Assembly: GCA_905197955.1 (NCBI GenBank) | Contig: CAJKAR010000025.1 | Coordinates: forward strand, 9,394 to 73,393 | Reading direction: 5' to 3' | DNA: 64,000 nt | DNA from: an uncultured Lentisphaeria bacterium | GTDB taxonomy: Bacteria; Verrucomicrobiota; Lentisphaeria; Victivallales; UBA1829 | Shown here: one piece after another, positions 7,961 through 16,120 of the stretch | How positions within the stretch are numbered: the first letter of the stretch is position 1 | Layout: the number at the start of each line of letters is the position of its first letter | The notes under the pieces: generated by a model | Told to the model about the DNA's origin: nothing | Database searches by the model: none | What the model saw: only the letters and a program-made list of their open reading frames with translations | Position numbers and translations under genes: made by a program

Positions 7961-7976
7961 TATGCTATATAGCATA
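7961..7976. promoter_or_regulatory. Operator O2, perfect palindrome
   Basis: TATGCTATATAGCATA is a perfect 16-base palindrome matching O1 in both arms. It lies 28 bases before the ATG at 8005, just upstream of the ribosome site. The O1-to-O2 centre distance of about 127 bases would allow looping. Confidence 0.7.
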
Positions 7977-8004
7977 AACAATTAACCTTTCACAAGGAGT
8001 ACAC

Positions 8005-8448
8005 ATGACTGACCGGCAAAATAACAGAACACAACCCGCTCTCTCCTCTGCTGCCAAACCAGCAGAAGCAAGCAAGTTTCAGAAATGGAAAAGAACAGGG
8101 AACGACTCGACGCAGACAACTGCAGAACAGAATTCCTCCCCGTCGGACTCCAGCGACATCATTACTCCGCGCGCTCTGCTTTCCGAAGGCTGGATTGCGG
8201 AAACCAACGGATGGGATGCCGCAAACAGACGAATCCTGACAGCACGCAGAATGATTGCTCTTGCAGATTTCTCCGCCGGCGATCCATCGCGATGGAGAAC
8301 AATCCGTGCCCGCTTCTTTTTTGAAGAACTCAGTGTAAATGAACTGGCAGAGAAGCTCGGCATTTCCCGAAGAACCGTTGCAAGACATCTTCAGCCGGTG
8401 CATATCAGCGAGGATATCTATGATTTCCCAGATTTCATTCATTCTTAA
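8005..8448 (+). CDS. Putative DNA-binding protein with C-terminal helix-turn-helix
   Basis: 147 codons with a strong AAGGAG site before the ATG. Residues 1-55 are polar and Ser/Thr/Gln-rich with no clear fold. Residues 85-135 contain RTIRARFFFEELSVNELAEKLG followed by SRRTVARHL, a convincing HTH like those of sigma region 4 or small activators. It is transcribed from a promoter carrying operator O1 and divergent from the XRE-like gene, so the two form a switch-like pair. No mobile-element genes are present beside it. The specific target is unknown. Confidence 0.65.
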   Translation: MTDRQNNRTQPALSSAAKPAEASKFQKWKRTGNDSTQTTAEQNSSPSDSSDIITPRALLSEGWIAETNGWDAANRRILTARRMIALADFSAGDPSRWRTIRARFFFEELSVNELAEKLGISRRTVARHLQPVHISEDIYDFPDFIHS

Positions 8449-8558
8449 AGACTTTCAAAATCTGAAAAAGAAGGAAAAGCATCTTGCTCCGATAAGACAT
8501 TTTGCCGTCACTTCATCTTCGGGATCCATAAAATTCCGTTTTTTTTCATCCACCCCTC

Positions 8559-8587
8559 TTGACAAAAACGCACTTATCGCCTATAAT
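8559..8587 (+). promoter_or_regulatory. Consensus sigma-70 promoter of cassette A
   Basis: TTGACA (8559-8564), 17-base spacer, TATAAT (8582-8587). Transcription would start near 8594, inside the direct repeats at 8591-8620. Confidence 0.85.
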
Positions 8588-8590
8588 TAA

Positions 8591-8620
8591 TAGTATCAGA
8601 TAGTATTAGATAGTATTTGA
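8591..8620. repeat. Three 10-bp direct repeats, operator candidate
   Basis: Three head-to-tail units of TAGTATYAGA type (third unit ends TTTGA) follow the cassette A promoter. The period equals one helical turn, as expected for cooperative binding to one DNA face. The regulator encoded 26 bases downstream is the likely binder. Confidence 0.6.
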
Positions 8621-8645
8621 CAACATCAAACAGGGAGAGCACGAT

Positions 8646-9743
8646 ATGAATTTTGAATTCAAAAAGGACATTCTGTTTCGGGAATTGAAACAGGATATTC
8701 TTTCGGGCGTTTACCCTCCCGGTTACCGTTTTCCTCCTGAACTGGAATTTGCGAAGCAGAAAGGTGTCAGCTTTCAGACACTGCGATCCGCTCTTGGAAT
8801 GCTCTGCGCGGATGGGTTGATTGCCCGGATTCCTGGCAAAGGGACGTTTGTTCTTGACACGCCTCCAGCCGACGAAAGTCGGAAAAACGGAAGCAAAACG
8901 ATTCTGCTTCTTTTTCCGGAATACGGCGGAATGCCGGGGGAAAGTCCTCTGTTCGACAGGGAACTGATGCTCAGCGTCATGAATGAAGCCTATCTCCGGG
9001 GATACAAGATGATCCCGGGCGATCAGAAACGGGATGCCGCCCATCTGCTGGAACGTTTTCAGAAAGGGGAAATCAGCGGCATCATCTGGGATCGCCTTCT
9101 GCCGGAGAAACGCGATCTGGTGACAGTTCTCCGGGATAATGGAGTCCCCCAGGTGCTCGTCAACCGGAAAATCGAAGGGATTCCCTCCATCAGCAGTGAC
9201 TATCCGGCGGCGCTCCGGCAGGCCGGCAGATTTCTGAGAGGAATCGGACACCAGGACATTCTGCTGGTCGACTATCTGCCGAACAGAGAGGTCTATTGCC
9301 AGAGGCAGCAGACCCTGCGGGAAATTTTTCTGTGCGAGGAGAATCAGAGCATGAGCGATTTTATTCTCTCCCTTCCGCAGTCGGATCCCTCGAACTGGTA
9401 CCGGATAGCGAAAACCTGGCAGCAGAAACCGCAGATTACCGCCATGATCGTTTCCAGCATTCATTTTCCGGCATTTCAGAAATTTGCAGAAGAGACACAG
9501 GTTGCAATTCCCCGGGAACTTTCCGTCGTCATCTGGGGGGAAAGCGATCTGTTCAGCAGAAAATCGCCGCAGGGGTACACCATTTTGACGGAACCCCGCC
9601 GTGCAGTCGGTGTCAAAGCTGTGGAACAGCTTTTTCATATTCTCAACGGAGAATCCATCACAAAAGAACCAATTTTGCTCGACGGTGAATTAATCCTGCG
9701 CAAGGGATGTGCCCTTCCGCGGACAACAAAGGGAAAGGATTGA
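8646..9743 (+). CDS. GntR-type HTH / LacI-type effector-domain regulator (cassette A)
   Basis: 365 codons. Residues 5-75 form a winged HTH of the GntR family (FRELKQDILSGVYPPGYRFPPE, then TLRSALGMLCADGLIARIPGKGTFV). Residues 85-360 are a LacI/RbsB-like sugar-binding fold (GIIWDRLLPEK, GVPQVLVNRK, YTILTEPRRAVGVKAVEQL). This two-part design is typical of AraR-like regulators that respond to sugars. The stop is 3 bases before the pseudopilin start, so the regulator heads its own cassette. The promoter and three direct repeats just upstream suggest autoregulation. Confidence 0.88.
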   Translation: MNFEFKKDILFRELKQDILSGVYPPGYRFPPELEFAKQKGVSFQTLRSALGMLCADGLIARIPGKGTFVLDTPPADESRKNGSKTILLLFPEYGGMPGESPLFDRELMLSVMNEAYLRGYKMIPGDQKRDAAHLLERFQKGEISGIIWDRLLPEKRDLVTVLRDNGVPQVLVNRKIEGIPSISSDYPAALRQAGRFLRGIGHQDILLVDYLPNREVYCQRQQTLREIFLCEENQSMSDFILSLPQSDPSNWYRIAKTWQQKPQITAMIVSSIHFPAFQKFAEETQVAIPRELSVVIWGESDLFSRKSPQGYTILTEPRRAVGVKAVEQLFHILNGESITKEPILLDGELILRKGCALPRTTKGKD

Positions 9744-9746
9744 AGA

Positions 9747-10478
9747 ATGAAAAAACAGAATTTCACACTGATAGAGCTCCTCGTCGTCATCGCCATCATC
9801 GCCATCCTTGCAGGGCTTCTTCTGCCGGCTCTGAATCAGGCAAGGGACAAAGCACGCGCCATCCAGTGCGCCGGAAATCTCCGGGGCGTCGGCCAGGGAC
9901 TCTCCATGTATTCCAGCGAATACAATGACTATCTCATCACCAACAACCGGAACTACTTTGTCAAAAAAGGCGATTCCACGGTCGATACCGCCTGGTACTT
10001 TGCCTATTACGGCTATATGAACAACGGAACGAAAGTTCCTTCCGTCACCTCCGGGAAACCGGCTCCCGGACCGCTGCTCTGCGGAGCCAATCCGCTTTAT
10101 TACTCGCCGAGCGGAAACTGGAATTTCTCCGCCAATTACGGGATCAATGTCTTTGCCGGTACCGTCTATTCCGGCGGAACGGTGGCGGAAGGCGGCAGAG
10201 CCGGAGGCATCAAGCTCTCCAACATCAGAACGCCCTCGAAAAAGCTCTACATCGCCGATGGCGGAGCCGATGAAGGCAAAACAACCGTTGCCTCCTGGAA
10301 CACCTATGCAAGTTCCAAGGCTGCACTCAACTATCTGGTAGCCTTCGTCCATTCCGGATACGCGAACACCCTGTGGATCGACGGGCACGTCGATGCCAGA
10401 AAACTTGCGGAATACCAGTACAACGCAACACAGTTCACCGCATCCCAGAATCAGAACTGGTGGGCTCTTGACAAATAA
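9747..10478 (+). CDS. H-X9-DG pseudopilin with type IV prepilin-like N-terminus (cassette A)
   Basis: 243 codons. Residues 7-30 are the FTLIELLVVIAIIAIL hydrophobic helix with the conserved Glu at mature position 5; the residue before Phe is Asn, not the usual Gly. The remainder is an exported globular domain with Tyr-rich segments. The end has His-SGYANTLWI-Asp-Gly, a perfect H-X9-DG motif, and a WW near the C-terminus. The family (prepilin-type N-terminal plus H-X9-DG domain) is abundant in Planctomycetota and Lentisphaerota, with no settled function; surface display or secretion of polysaccharide enzymes is plausible. It lies between its regulator (3 bases) and the heparinase-like gene (11 bases). 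Confidence 0.88.
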   Translation: MKKQNFTLIELLVVIAIIAILAGLLLPALNQARDKARAIQCAGNLRGVGQGLSMYSSEYNDYLITNNRNYFVKKGDSTVDTAWYFAYYGYMNNGTKVPSVTSGKPAPGPLLCGANPLYYSPSGNWNFSANYGINVFAGTVYSGGTVAEGGRAGGIKLSNIRTPSKKLYIADGGADEGKTTVASWNTYASSKAALNYLVAFVHSGYANTLWIDGHVDARKLAEYQYNATQFTASQNQNWWALDK

Positions 10479-10489
10479 GGATTTCCACC

Positions 10490-12331
10490 ATGAAAAAAAC
10501 AGTTCTTTTCCTCATCCTGTTCGCGGCGGCACTGATCGCCGCCGCGGCGGATCAGACGGCTCTGCTGAAGCAAACCCTCTCCAAAGCTCCCTGGTTTGCC
10601 GGAAAGAATCTTACCGATTTTCAGAAAAAAGAGCTTGTGGAATCCTCCACCGTCAAAACCGCAATCGCCCGGGCGGACAAGTATCTGACGCAGGAGTTTC
10701 CGAATCCCTTCCCCGATCTCTATCTCGATTTTCAGAAAACAGGAAACCGGAGCCGTTTTCAGGCGGTCTACGATCAGTACTCCCGGGCGATCGCCATGCT
10801 CTCAACCGCCTTTTATGCAACCGGAAAACAGGTCTATCGGGAAAAACTGGAAGAGCTCATCGTCAAAGTCTGCGACTTCCCGACCTGGGTACTTCCCGCC
10901 CATGACAAAAAACTGCTCAATTACTCCGGCAAAAGTATTGAAATAGATCTGGCTTCAGCCGTCACGGGATGGCGACTGGCGACTGTTCTCGGACTCTTCC
11001 GGAACGATCTTTCTCCTGCGGTCTCCAAACGTCTGGAACAGGAATTGAACAGGAGAATCCTTGTCCCGTTCGATCAGATCAGTCTCAAAAAACGCGCACC
11101 CTTCTGGTGGATGACGCGGAAAATGAACTGGAACGCGGTCTGTCTGGCCGGAATCACGGGAACCATTCTTGCCGTGGAACCGGATTACGGGAAACGCCTC
11201 CGGATGCTTTCCACGGTTCTGGAATACAGCAAATACTTCCTTGACAGCTTCCTCGCCGACGGCTACTGTTCCGAAGGCGCCGCCTACTGGAATTACGGTT
11301 TCGGCCACTATCTCTACATGGCGGCCATGTTCTATCTCGCCACCGACCGCAATCTGAATCTGCTGAAACAACCCGCGACCCGGGCGCCGGCATCCTATCC
11401 GGACCGGATCGTCATCGGAGGCGGATGGCTTCCCGCCTTCGCAGACTGCAATTACAAGACCCGGATTGCGGAACAGTATCTGGATCTTCATGATCTTCTG
11501 CTGGGACAAACGCAAAAACGCCGTCTGCTCGGCTGGTTCCCGGAACTGTTTCTTCCGGCGGAGCTCTGCAACGCAAACGCTCCGGAAACGGAACGGGAGG
11601 AAATGCTGGAAGAACTTTCCCTGTTCCCGGATGGGGCTGTCGCTGTCATGCGTCCCGGAAAAACGGCGGACTGCCGCATCGCCGCAGCGGTCAAAGGAGG
11701 ACATAACGATGAACTGCACAATCACAATGACGTCGGCAGCTATACAATCGTTGTGGATGGCAAAGCTCCAGTCACAGGGGATCCCGGCGCAGAGGTCTAC
11801 AACGCATGGACATTCGGACCGAAACGCTATGAAAATCCGATCATGAACTCCTTCGGTCATCCGGTTCCCAGACCCGCAGGACAGCTTCAAGTTCCCGGAA
11901 AGAAAACCGCGGCAATCCTCCTGGAAGAGAAAAAAGACAACAACTCCTTCCTCTGGAAACTTGATCTCCGCCAGGCATACCGGGTCGCCTCCATGAAAAA
12001 ACTGGAGCGAACCTTCTTTTACTCCAGAGAAAACAGAGGATCTTTTACTGTGACGGATACGGTGGAATTCTCAAAACCGGAATCGTTCGAAACTGCGATC
12101 ATCGCATTCGGAACCTGCAAACAGATCGCCCCCGGAAAACTCGAACTTGAATTTTCGGGCAGAAAACTGATCGCCTCCATCGACACCAACGGCGAGCCGT
12201 TCACTTTGCAGACTTCCGGAATTCCCGGAAAATATCAGGGAGGACTGAAACCGCAAAGAATTGCAATTCAACTGAAGAATACAGTCCGGAAAGCGGAAAT
12301 CCGCATCACCTTCACTCCGGACCAGCAGTAA
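10490..12331 (+). CDS. Secreted heparinase II/III-like polysaccharide lyase (cassette A)
   Basis: 613 codons with a clear signal peptide (KKTVLFLILFAAALIAAAADQ, cleavage near residue 20). The N-terminal 330 residues are helical, with FWWMTRKMNWNAVCLAG and a YCSEGAAYWNYGFGHYLYM segment, as expected for the alpha/alpha toroid of alginate and heparin lyases. Around residue 403 comes GHNDELHNHNDVGSYTIVVDG (read as two overlapping parts), the heparinase II/III-like beta-sandwich motif, with GDPGAEVYNAWTF after it. Substrate is probably a uronate-containing glycan; the exact one is not predictable. It is third in the cassette and followed by a terminator at 12391. Confidence 0.85.
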   Translation: MKKTVLFLILFAAALIAAAADQTALLKQTLSKAPWFAGKNLTDFQKKELVESSTVKTAIARADKYLTQEFPNPFPDLYLDFQKTGNRSRFQAVYDQYSRAIAMLSTAFYATGKQVYREKLEELIVKVCDFPTWVLPAHDKKLLNYSGKSIEIDLASAVTGWRLATVLGLFRNDLSPAVSKRLEQELNRRILVPFDQISLKKRAPFWWMTRKMNWNAVCLAGITGTILAVEPDYGKRLRMLSTVLEYSKYFLDSFLADGYCSEGAAYWNYGFGHYLYMAAMFYLATDRNLNLLKQPATRAPASYPDRIVIGGGWLPAFADCNYKTRIAEQYLDLHDLLLGQTQKRRLLGWFPELFLPAELCNANAPETEREEMLEELSLFPDGAVAVMRPGKTADCRIAAAVKGGHNDELHNHNDVGSYTIVVDGKAPVTGDPGAEVYNAWTFGPKRYENPIMNSFGHPVPRPAGQLQVPGKKTAAILLEEKKDNNSFLWKLDLRQAYRVASMKKLERTFFYSRENRGSFTVTDTVEFSKPESFETAIIAFGTCKQIAPGKLELEFSGRKLIASIDTNGEPFTLQTSGIPGKYQGGLKPQRIAIQLKNTVRKAEIRITFTPDQQ

Positions 12332-12390
12332 AAAGCGATCTTGCCTCCCCCTCTGAAAAGCACCGCCGTTCAAACGCAACCACACCCCAG

Positions 12391-12425
12391 ACGCGCGCTC
12401 CATAAAAAACGGGACGCGCGTTTTT
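12391..12425 (+). terminator. Intrinsic terminator after cassette A
   Basis: ACGCGCG (12391-12397) pairs with CGCGCGT (12415-12421), with further weak pairing inside, followed by a T run. Confidence 0.7.
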
Positions 12426-12444
12426 CTTTCTCCGGCCCCCCACC

Positions 12445-13213
12445 TTAAAACAGAATTTCCAGCCGATTGCCACCCGGTTCAAAGGCAGAGCCCATCCGTT
12501 CTCCCGCGCGTCCGTTTCGATGTTTTTTCCATTCCGGAAAATCCGTTTCGGCGCACTCTCCGCGGAAAGAGTCAAGCGGGAAGCGGGAACGGCAGCAACC
12601 GAAAGGGAAAAAAGATGCTTTTCCGGCTCATACCAGGCGGAATGAATCATCAGCTCACGCCATTCCCGGAAGGAGATCCTGAATTTTCGTTCCAGAGCGC
12701 CATTCCAATCTTGATCGGGATGCGGGTTCCCGGCCAGTCGGCAAAATCGGCAATGTTTTCCAGATGCAGGAGAATCTTCTTCTGCGGGAAAAGCCAGCGG
12801 AGACCCAAAGTCCGAAGAGAAATCGACCGTTTCCGGATGCCGTCTTCCCACGAAGACGGTACGTTTTTCCGCACCAGTCGCTCCGGCCCCCGGAAAAATC
12901 TCTTTCGCTCTCCCGGAACCGACGCTCAGGAACGGACGCGAATTCATCTCCGCATTACCGCACAGATTTCGCCCCCGGACCGTGAAATACTTTCCCTCCC
13001 CCATCGGATCCGTTCCACGGGAATCCGGAAAAAGCAGGAAAAGGAACTCCTCCAGAGTACGGGGAAAAACCGCCATGTTTTCCGCCGGGGACGATATTGA
13101 ACAGAAATTCATCCAGATCGTCATACCGTTCCGGAGTTCAAAAAAGAGCGTTCTTCCTTACCATTCCCGGAAAGCCGATCCATAATGCAGCCTCTTGCTG
13201 ATCACACTCAAAT
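12445..13213 (-). pseudogene. Decayed protein-coding gene, several frameshifts and stops
   Basis: Protein-like sequence continues across different minus-strand frames. Near 13190-13120 one frame reads WIGFPGMVRKNALF, a TGA stop, then TPERYDDLDEFLFNIVPGGK. About 12780-12690 another reads ILLHLENIADFADWPG and IPIKIGMALWNE. At 12660-12490 a third reads FREWRELMIHSAWYEPEKH and SLSVAAVPASRLTLSAES. The last frame ends FEPGGNRLEILF followed by TAA at 12445, a typical beta-sandwich C-terminus. No single frame is intact. I do not recognise the family; the tail suggests a carbohydrate-active or sugar-binding protein. It has probably been inactivated recently, since segments remain readable. Confidence 0.55.
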
Positions 13214-13512
13214 TATCCCACTTTCGGACACACCCGACCCCTCACTCCGCAGCATACCCGACGGAAAGCATCCGCCCGAATCCGCAGAAAAAACACAACT
13301 CATTGCATCCGTTTTTCATAAAAAAAATTGCGTTATTGCCTTTTACGGTGTACATTACCCGAACGGAACTGTGCGTTTCATGACGACCTCCTCCAATCTT
13401 GAACTCAACGACTCAAGGCGGCCGTTCCTGCATCCCGGTTCCCTCCCCGGCGTAAGCCGATGGCTGAAAACAAAAATTCAATCGGAAAAAGAACAATAGT
13501 CAGGAGAAAAAA
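13214..13512. other. Intergenic region upstream of pgi
   Basis: 299 bases. A possible promoter is TTGCGT (13328-13333), 17-base spacer, TACATT (13351-13356). The frame open on the plus strand here has no family features and overlaps the decayed gene's upstream end. No gene is called. Confidence 0.45.
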
Positions 13513-15102
13513 ATGGAAAATTGGACAGACCGGTGCCACAAGTACACCTTTGTCGATGGCGAAAGCGGATTTCAGATCAATTTCGCCGGAATGGAATTCA
13601 GCGATGCCGATATCGAGGCATTTGCAAAAAAAATGGGTTCCGTTCATGAGGAAATGCTGAAAATTGAACGCGGCGAGATCAAGAATCCCGACGAAAACCG
13701 GAAAGTGACCCACTTCACAGACCGTTCCGTCTATACCGGTTCGGAAGAATATCTGGATGTGGAAAATTTTGCCGAACAGATCCGTACCGGAAAAATCGTC
13801 GGCTCGACCGGCAAGAAGTTCGAAGCCGCCTTCATCAACGGAATCGGCGGTTCGGCTCTCGGCCCCCAGCTCATTCAGATGGCGATCAACGGACCCTACT
13901 GGAATGAGAAATCCGATGCTCAGCGCAATGGATACCTCAAAATCTACTTCCTCGACAACACCGATACCGCCGGACTGGCAGATGCTCTGCAGGTTGTCGA
14001 TCTGGAAAAGACCCTCGTCGTCAACATCTCCAAATCGGGCGGAACCCAGGAAACCAAGAACAACATGAAGGCCTGCATGGACTTCTATGCGGCGGCCGGA
14101 CTCGACTTTGCAAAACACGCCTGTGCCATCACCATGAAGGACAGCGAACTGGATCAGCTCTCCCGCGGCTCCAAGTGGCTCAAAGTTTTTGAAATGGCGG
14201 ATTCCATCGGCGGACGCACCAGCGAAACCAGCATTGTCGGACATCTCCCTGCGGCTCTCGCCGGCATCCGCTTCAAGGATCTGCTCGCCGGAGCATGCCA
14301 CATGGACCGGCTGACTGGCAACGCTCAGCTGACTCACAATCCCGCTTACATGCTCTCGACGATGTGGTATCTTGCTGGAAACGGAAAAGGCGACAAGAAC
14401 ATGGTCATTGTCCCCTATTCCGACCGCCTGATTCTCATGTCCCGCTATCTTCAGCAGCTCGTGATGGAAAGCCTCGGAAAAGAGAAGGATCTCGACGGCA
14501 AGACGGTCCATCAGGGCCTCAACGTCTTCGGCAACAAGGGCGGTACCGATGCCCATGCCTTCATCCAGCAGCTGAACGACGGCAGAAACGACTTCTTCGT
14601 CACCTTCATTGAGGTTCTGGAAGATGCCCTCCCCGCACCGATCTCCAAAGGAATCGCCATGGGAGATTACCTCCACGGCTTCCTGACCGGACTTTCCAAC
14701 GCGCTGCGCGGAAAAGGACGCCAGGTGATCGAACTGCGCATCAACCGGGTGGATGAATACAATGTCGGTATGCTGATCGCCCTCTATGAACGCGCTGTCG
14801 CAGCCTATGCGGAACTCATCCACATCAATGCGTTCCACCAGCCCGGCGTTCAGGCGTACAAGCTGGCAAGCAAAGGGGTCATTAAACTGCTGACCGACTC
14901 CGAAAACACCTTTGCGGAACTTGCTCCGCTGACTGGCACCGCGGCGGAAATCGCGGCAAAAACCAATCTTTCCGCCCAGGAATATGAGCTGGAAGGAATT
15001 CTCGCAAAACTCTCCGCGAACACGGCGAAACGCGATAATCCCGTCAAAGTCTCCCGCGCCTGGAATCCCGACAAAGGCTGGGTCTACACGATCACAAAAT
15101 AA
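13513..15102 (+). CDS. pgi: Glucose-6-phosphate isomerase
   Basis: 529 codons, ribosome site CAGGAG before the ATG. The phosphosugar-isomerase core is clear: FINGIGGSALGPQLIQMAING (read in parts), VVNISKSGGTQETKNN with the phosphate-binding Ser/Gly loop, GGRTSETSIVG, and EQ-type segment VHQGLNVFGNKGGTDAHAF. It catalyses glucose-6-phosphate to fructose-6-phosphate conversion in the cytoplasm. It leads a run with the radical SAM gene at 15119 (16-base gap) and the ABC exporter. The length fits the larger PGI subgroup and the gene appears complete. Confidence 0.93.
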   Translation: MENWTDRCHKYTFVDGESGFQINFAGMEFSDADIEAFAKKMGSVHEEMLKIERGEIKNPDENRKVTHFTDRSVYTGSEEYLDVENFAEQIRTGKIVGSTGKKFEAAFINGIGGSALGPQLIQMAINGPYWNEKSDAQRNGYLKIYFLDNTDTAGLADALQVVDLEKTLVVNISKSGGTQETKNNMKACMDFYAAAGLDFAKHACAITMKDSELDQLSRGSKWLKVFEMADSIGGRTSETSIVGHLPAALAGIRFKDLLAGACHMDRLTGNAQLTHNPAYMLSTMWYLAGNGKGDKNMVIVPYSDRLILMSRYLQQLVMESLGKEKDLDGKTVHQGLNVFGNKGGTDAHAFIQQLNDGRNDFFVTFIEVLEDALPAPISKGIAMGDYLHGFLTGLSNALRGKGRQVIELRINRVDEYNVGMLIALYERAVAAYAELIHINAFHQPGVQAYKLASKGVIKLLTDSENTFAELAPLTGTAAEIAAKTNLSAQEYELEGILAKLSANTAKRDNPVKVSRAWNPDKGWVYTITK

Positions 15103-15118
15103 ATAGGGATTCCTTATC

Positions 15119-16120
15119 ATGGAAACAGAACTGGCGAATCTTCTTGCGGAAGTGGAACAGCGGTATCCGGTCAAAGTGAACGAATACTGCCGTAAACTTG
15201 CGGAACGATCCGCCGCTGTTTCCAGGCTCTATCTGCCGGACCCGCGCGAACTGGAAGATCTCGGATTATCGTCCGATGGTCTCGCCGAACGCGAACAGAG
15301 TCCGGTCCCGAAGCTGATCCGCCGCTATACAGACCGCGCAGTCGTACTGACAACAACAGAATGTTTTGTCCGCTGCCGGTTCTGTTTCCGCAAACGGCTC
15401 TGGGCAGACGGCGCGGAACATTTTCATCTTGCCGATCCGGAACTGGACGCCATCTGCACTTTTCTGGAAGGACATCCGGAAGTAACGGATATTCTGCTCA
15501 GCGGAGGCGATCCGCTCGTCCTCTCCGATGAACGCCTGCTGGAGATTGCAAAACGCATCCGGAGCGCGGGAGGAGTGGAAACGGTGCGGATCTGTTCCCG
15601 GGCGCCGGCCGTGCAGCCGTCGAGGATTACGGAAAAACTGGTTTCAGGACTTGCCGCCATCGACGGAATCTGGTTCGTCACCCACTTCGACCATCCGGAT
15701 GAACTGACGGCCGAGGCGGAACATGCCTGCCGTCTGCTTGTCTCCCGCGGAGTCCCCGTCCTGAACCAGACCGTGCTTCTGGCAGGAGTCAACGACAATG
15801 CGGAAGTCCTGCGGAAACTGTTCAAACATCTGGCGGCCCTCCGCGTAAAACCGCACTATCTCTTTCATATTGACCCGATTGAAGGGGTCTCCCACTTTGC
15901 AACCGGAATCGGAAAAGGACTGGAGATCATGAATGAATTCCGCGCGACCCTCTCCTCCATTGCGACGCCCTCGTTTGCCATCGATCTCCCGGAAGGAGGC
16001 GGCAAAGTGATTCTCACTCCGGACTGCCGGAGAGAAGACGGAGCCTATCTGAGTTCCGTTTCCGGAAAATACATCCGCCATCCTCTCGTTGACCGCAATT
16101 CCGGGGAAACAAAATGCTGA
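15119..16120 (+). CDS. KamA/EpmB-like radical SAM aminomutase
   Basis: 333 codons. The radical SAM cluster CX3CX2C is at Cys82, Cys86 and Cys89 (ECFVRCRFCFRKRLW), followed by LLSGGDPLVLSD (SAM/GGDP motif). Near residue 295 DLPEGGGKVIL carries the Lys that binds PLP in lysine 2,3-aminomutases. The short length, without the N- and C-terminal oligomerisation extensions of clostridial KamA, is like EpmB, which makes beta-lysine for EF-P. No EF-P or EpmA gene is seen in this window, so the substrate is open. The last 7 bases overlap the ABC exporter start. Confidence 0.85.
   Translation: METELANLLAEVEQRYPVKVNEYCRKLAERSAAVSRLYLPDPRELEDLGLSSDGLAEREQSPVPKLIRRYTDRAVVLTTTECFVRCRFCFRKRLWADGAEHFHLADPELDAICTFLEGHPEVTDILLSGGDPLVLSDERLLEIAKRIRSAGGVETVRICSRAPAVQPSRITEKLVSGLAAIDGIWFVTHFDHPDELTAEAEHACRLLVSRGVPVLNQTVLLAGVNDNAEVLRKLFKHLAALRVKPHYLFHIDPIEGVSHFATGIGKGLEIMNEFRATLSSIATPSFAIDLPEGGGKVILTPDCRREDGAYLSSVSGKYIRHPLVDRNSGETKC

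Noticed and set aside
13405..15174. 589-codon open frame antisense to pgi
   Set aside because: Pgi on the other strand is unmistakable and complete; the antisense frame arises from codon-position composition and has no family features.
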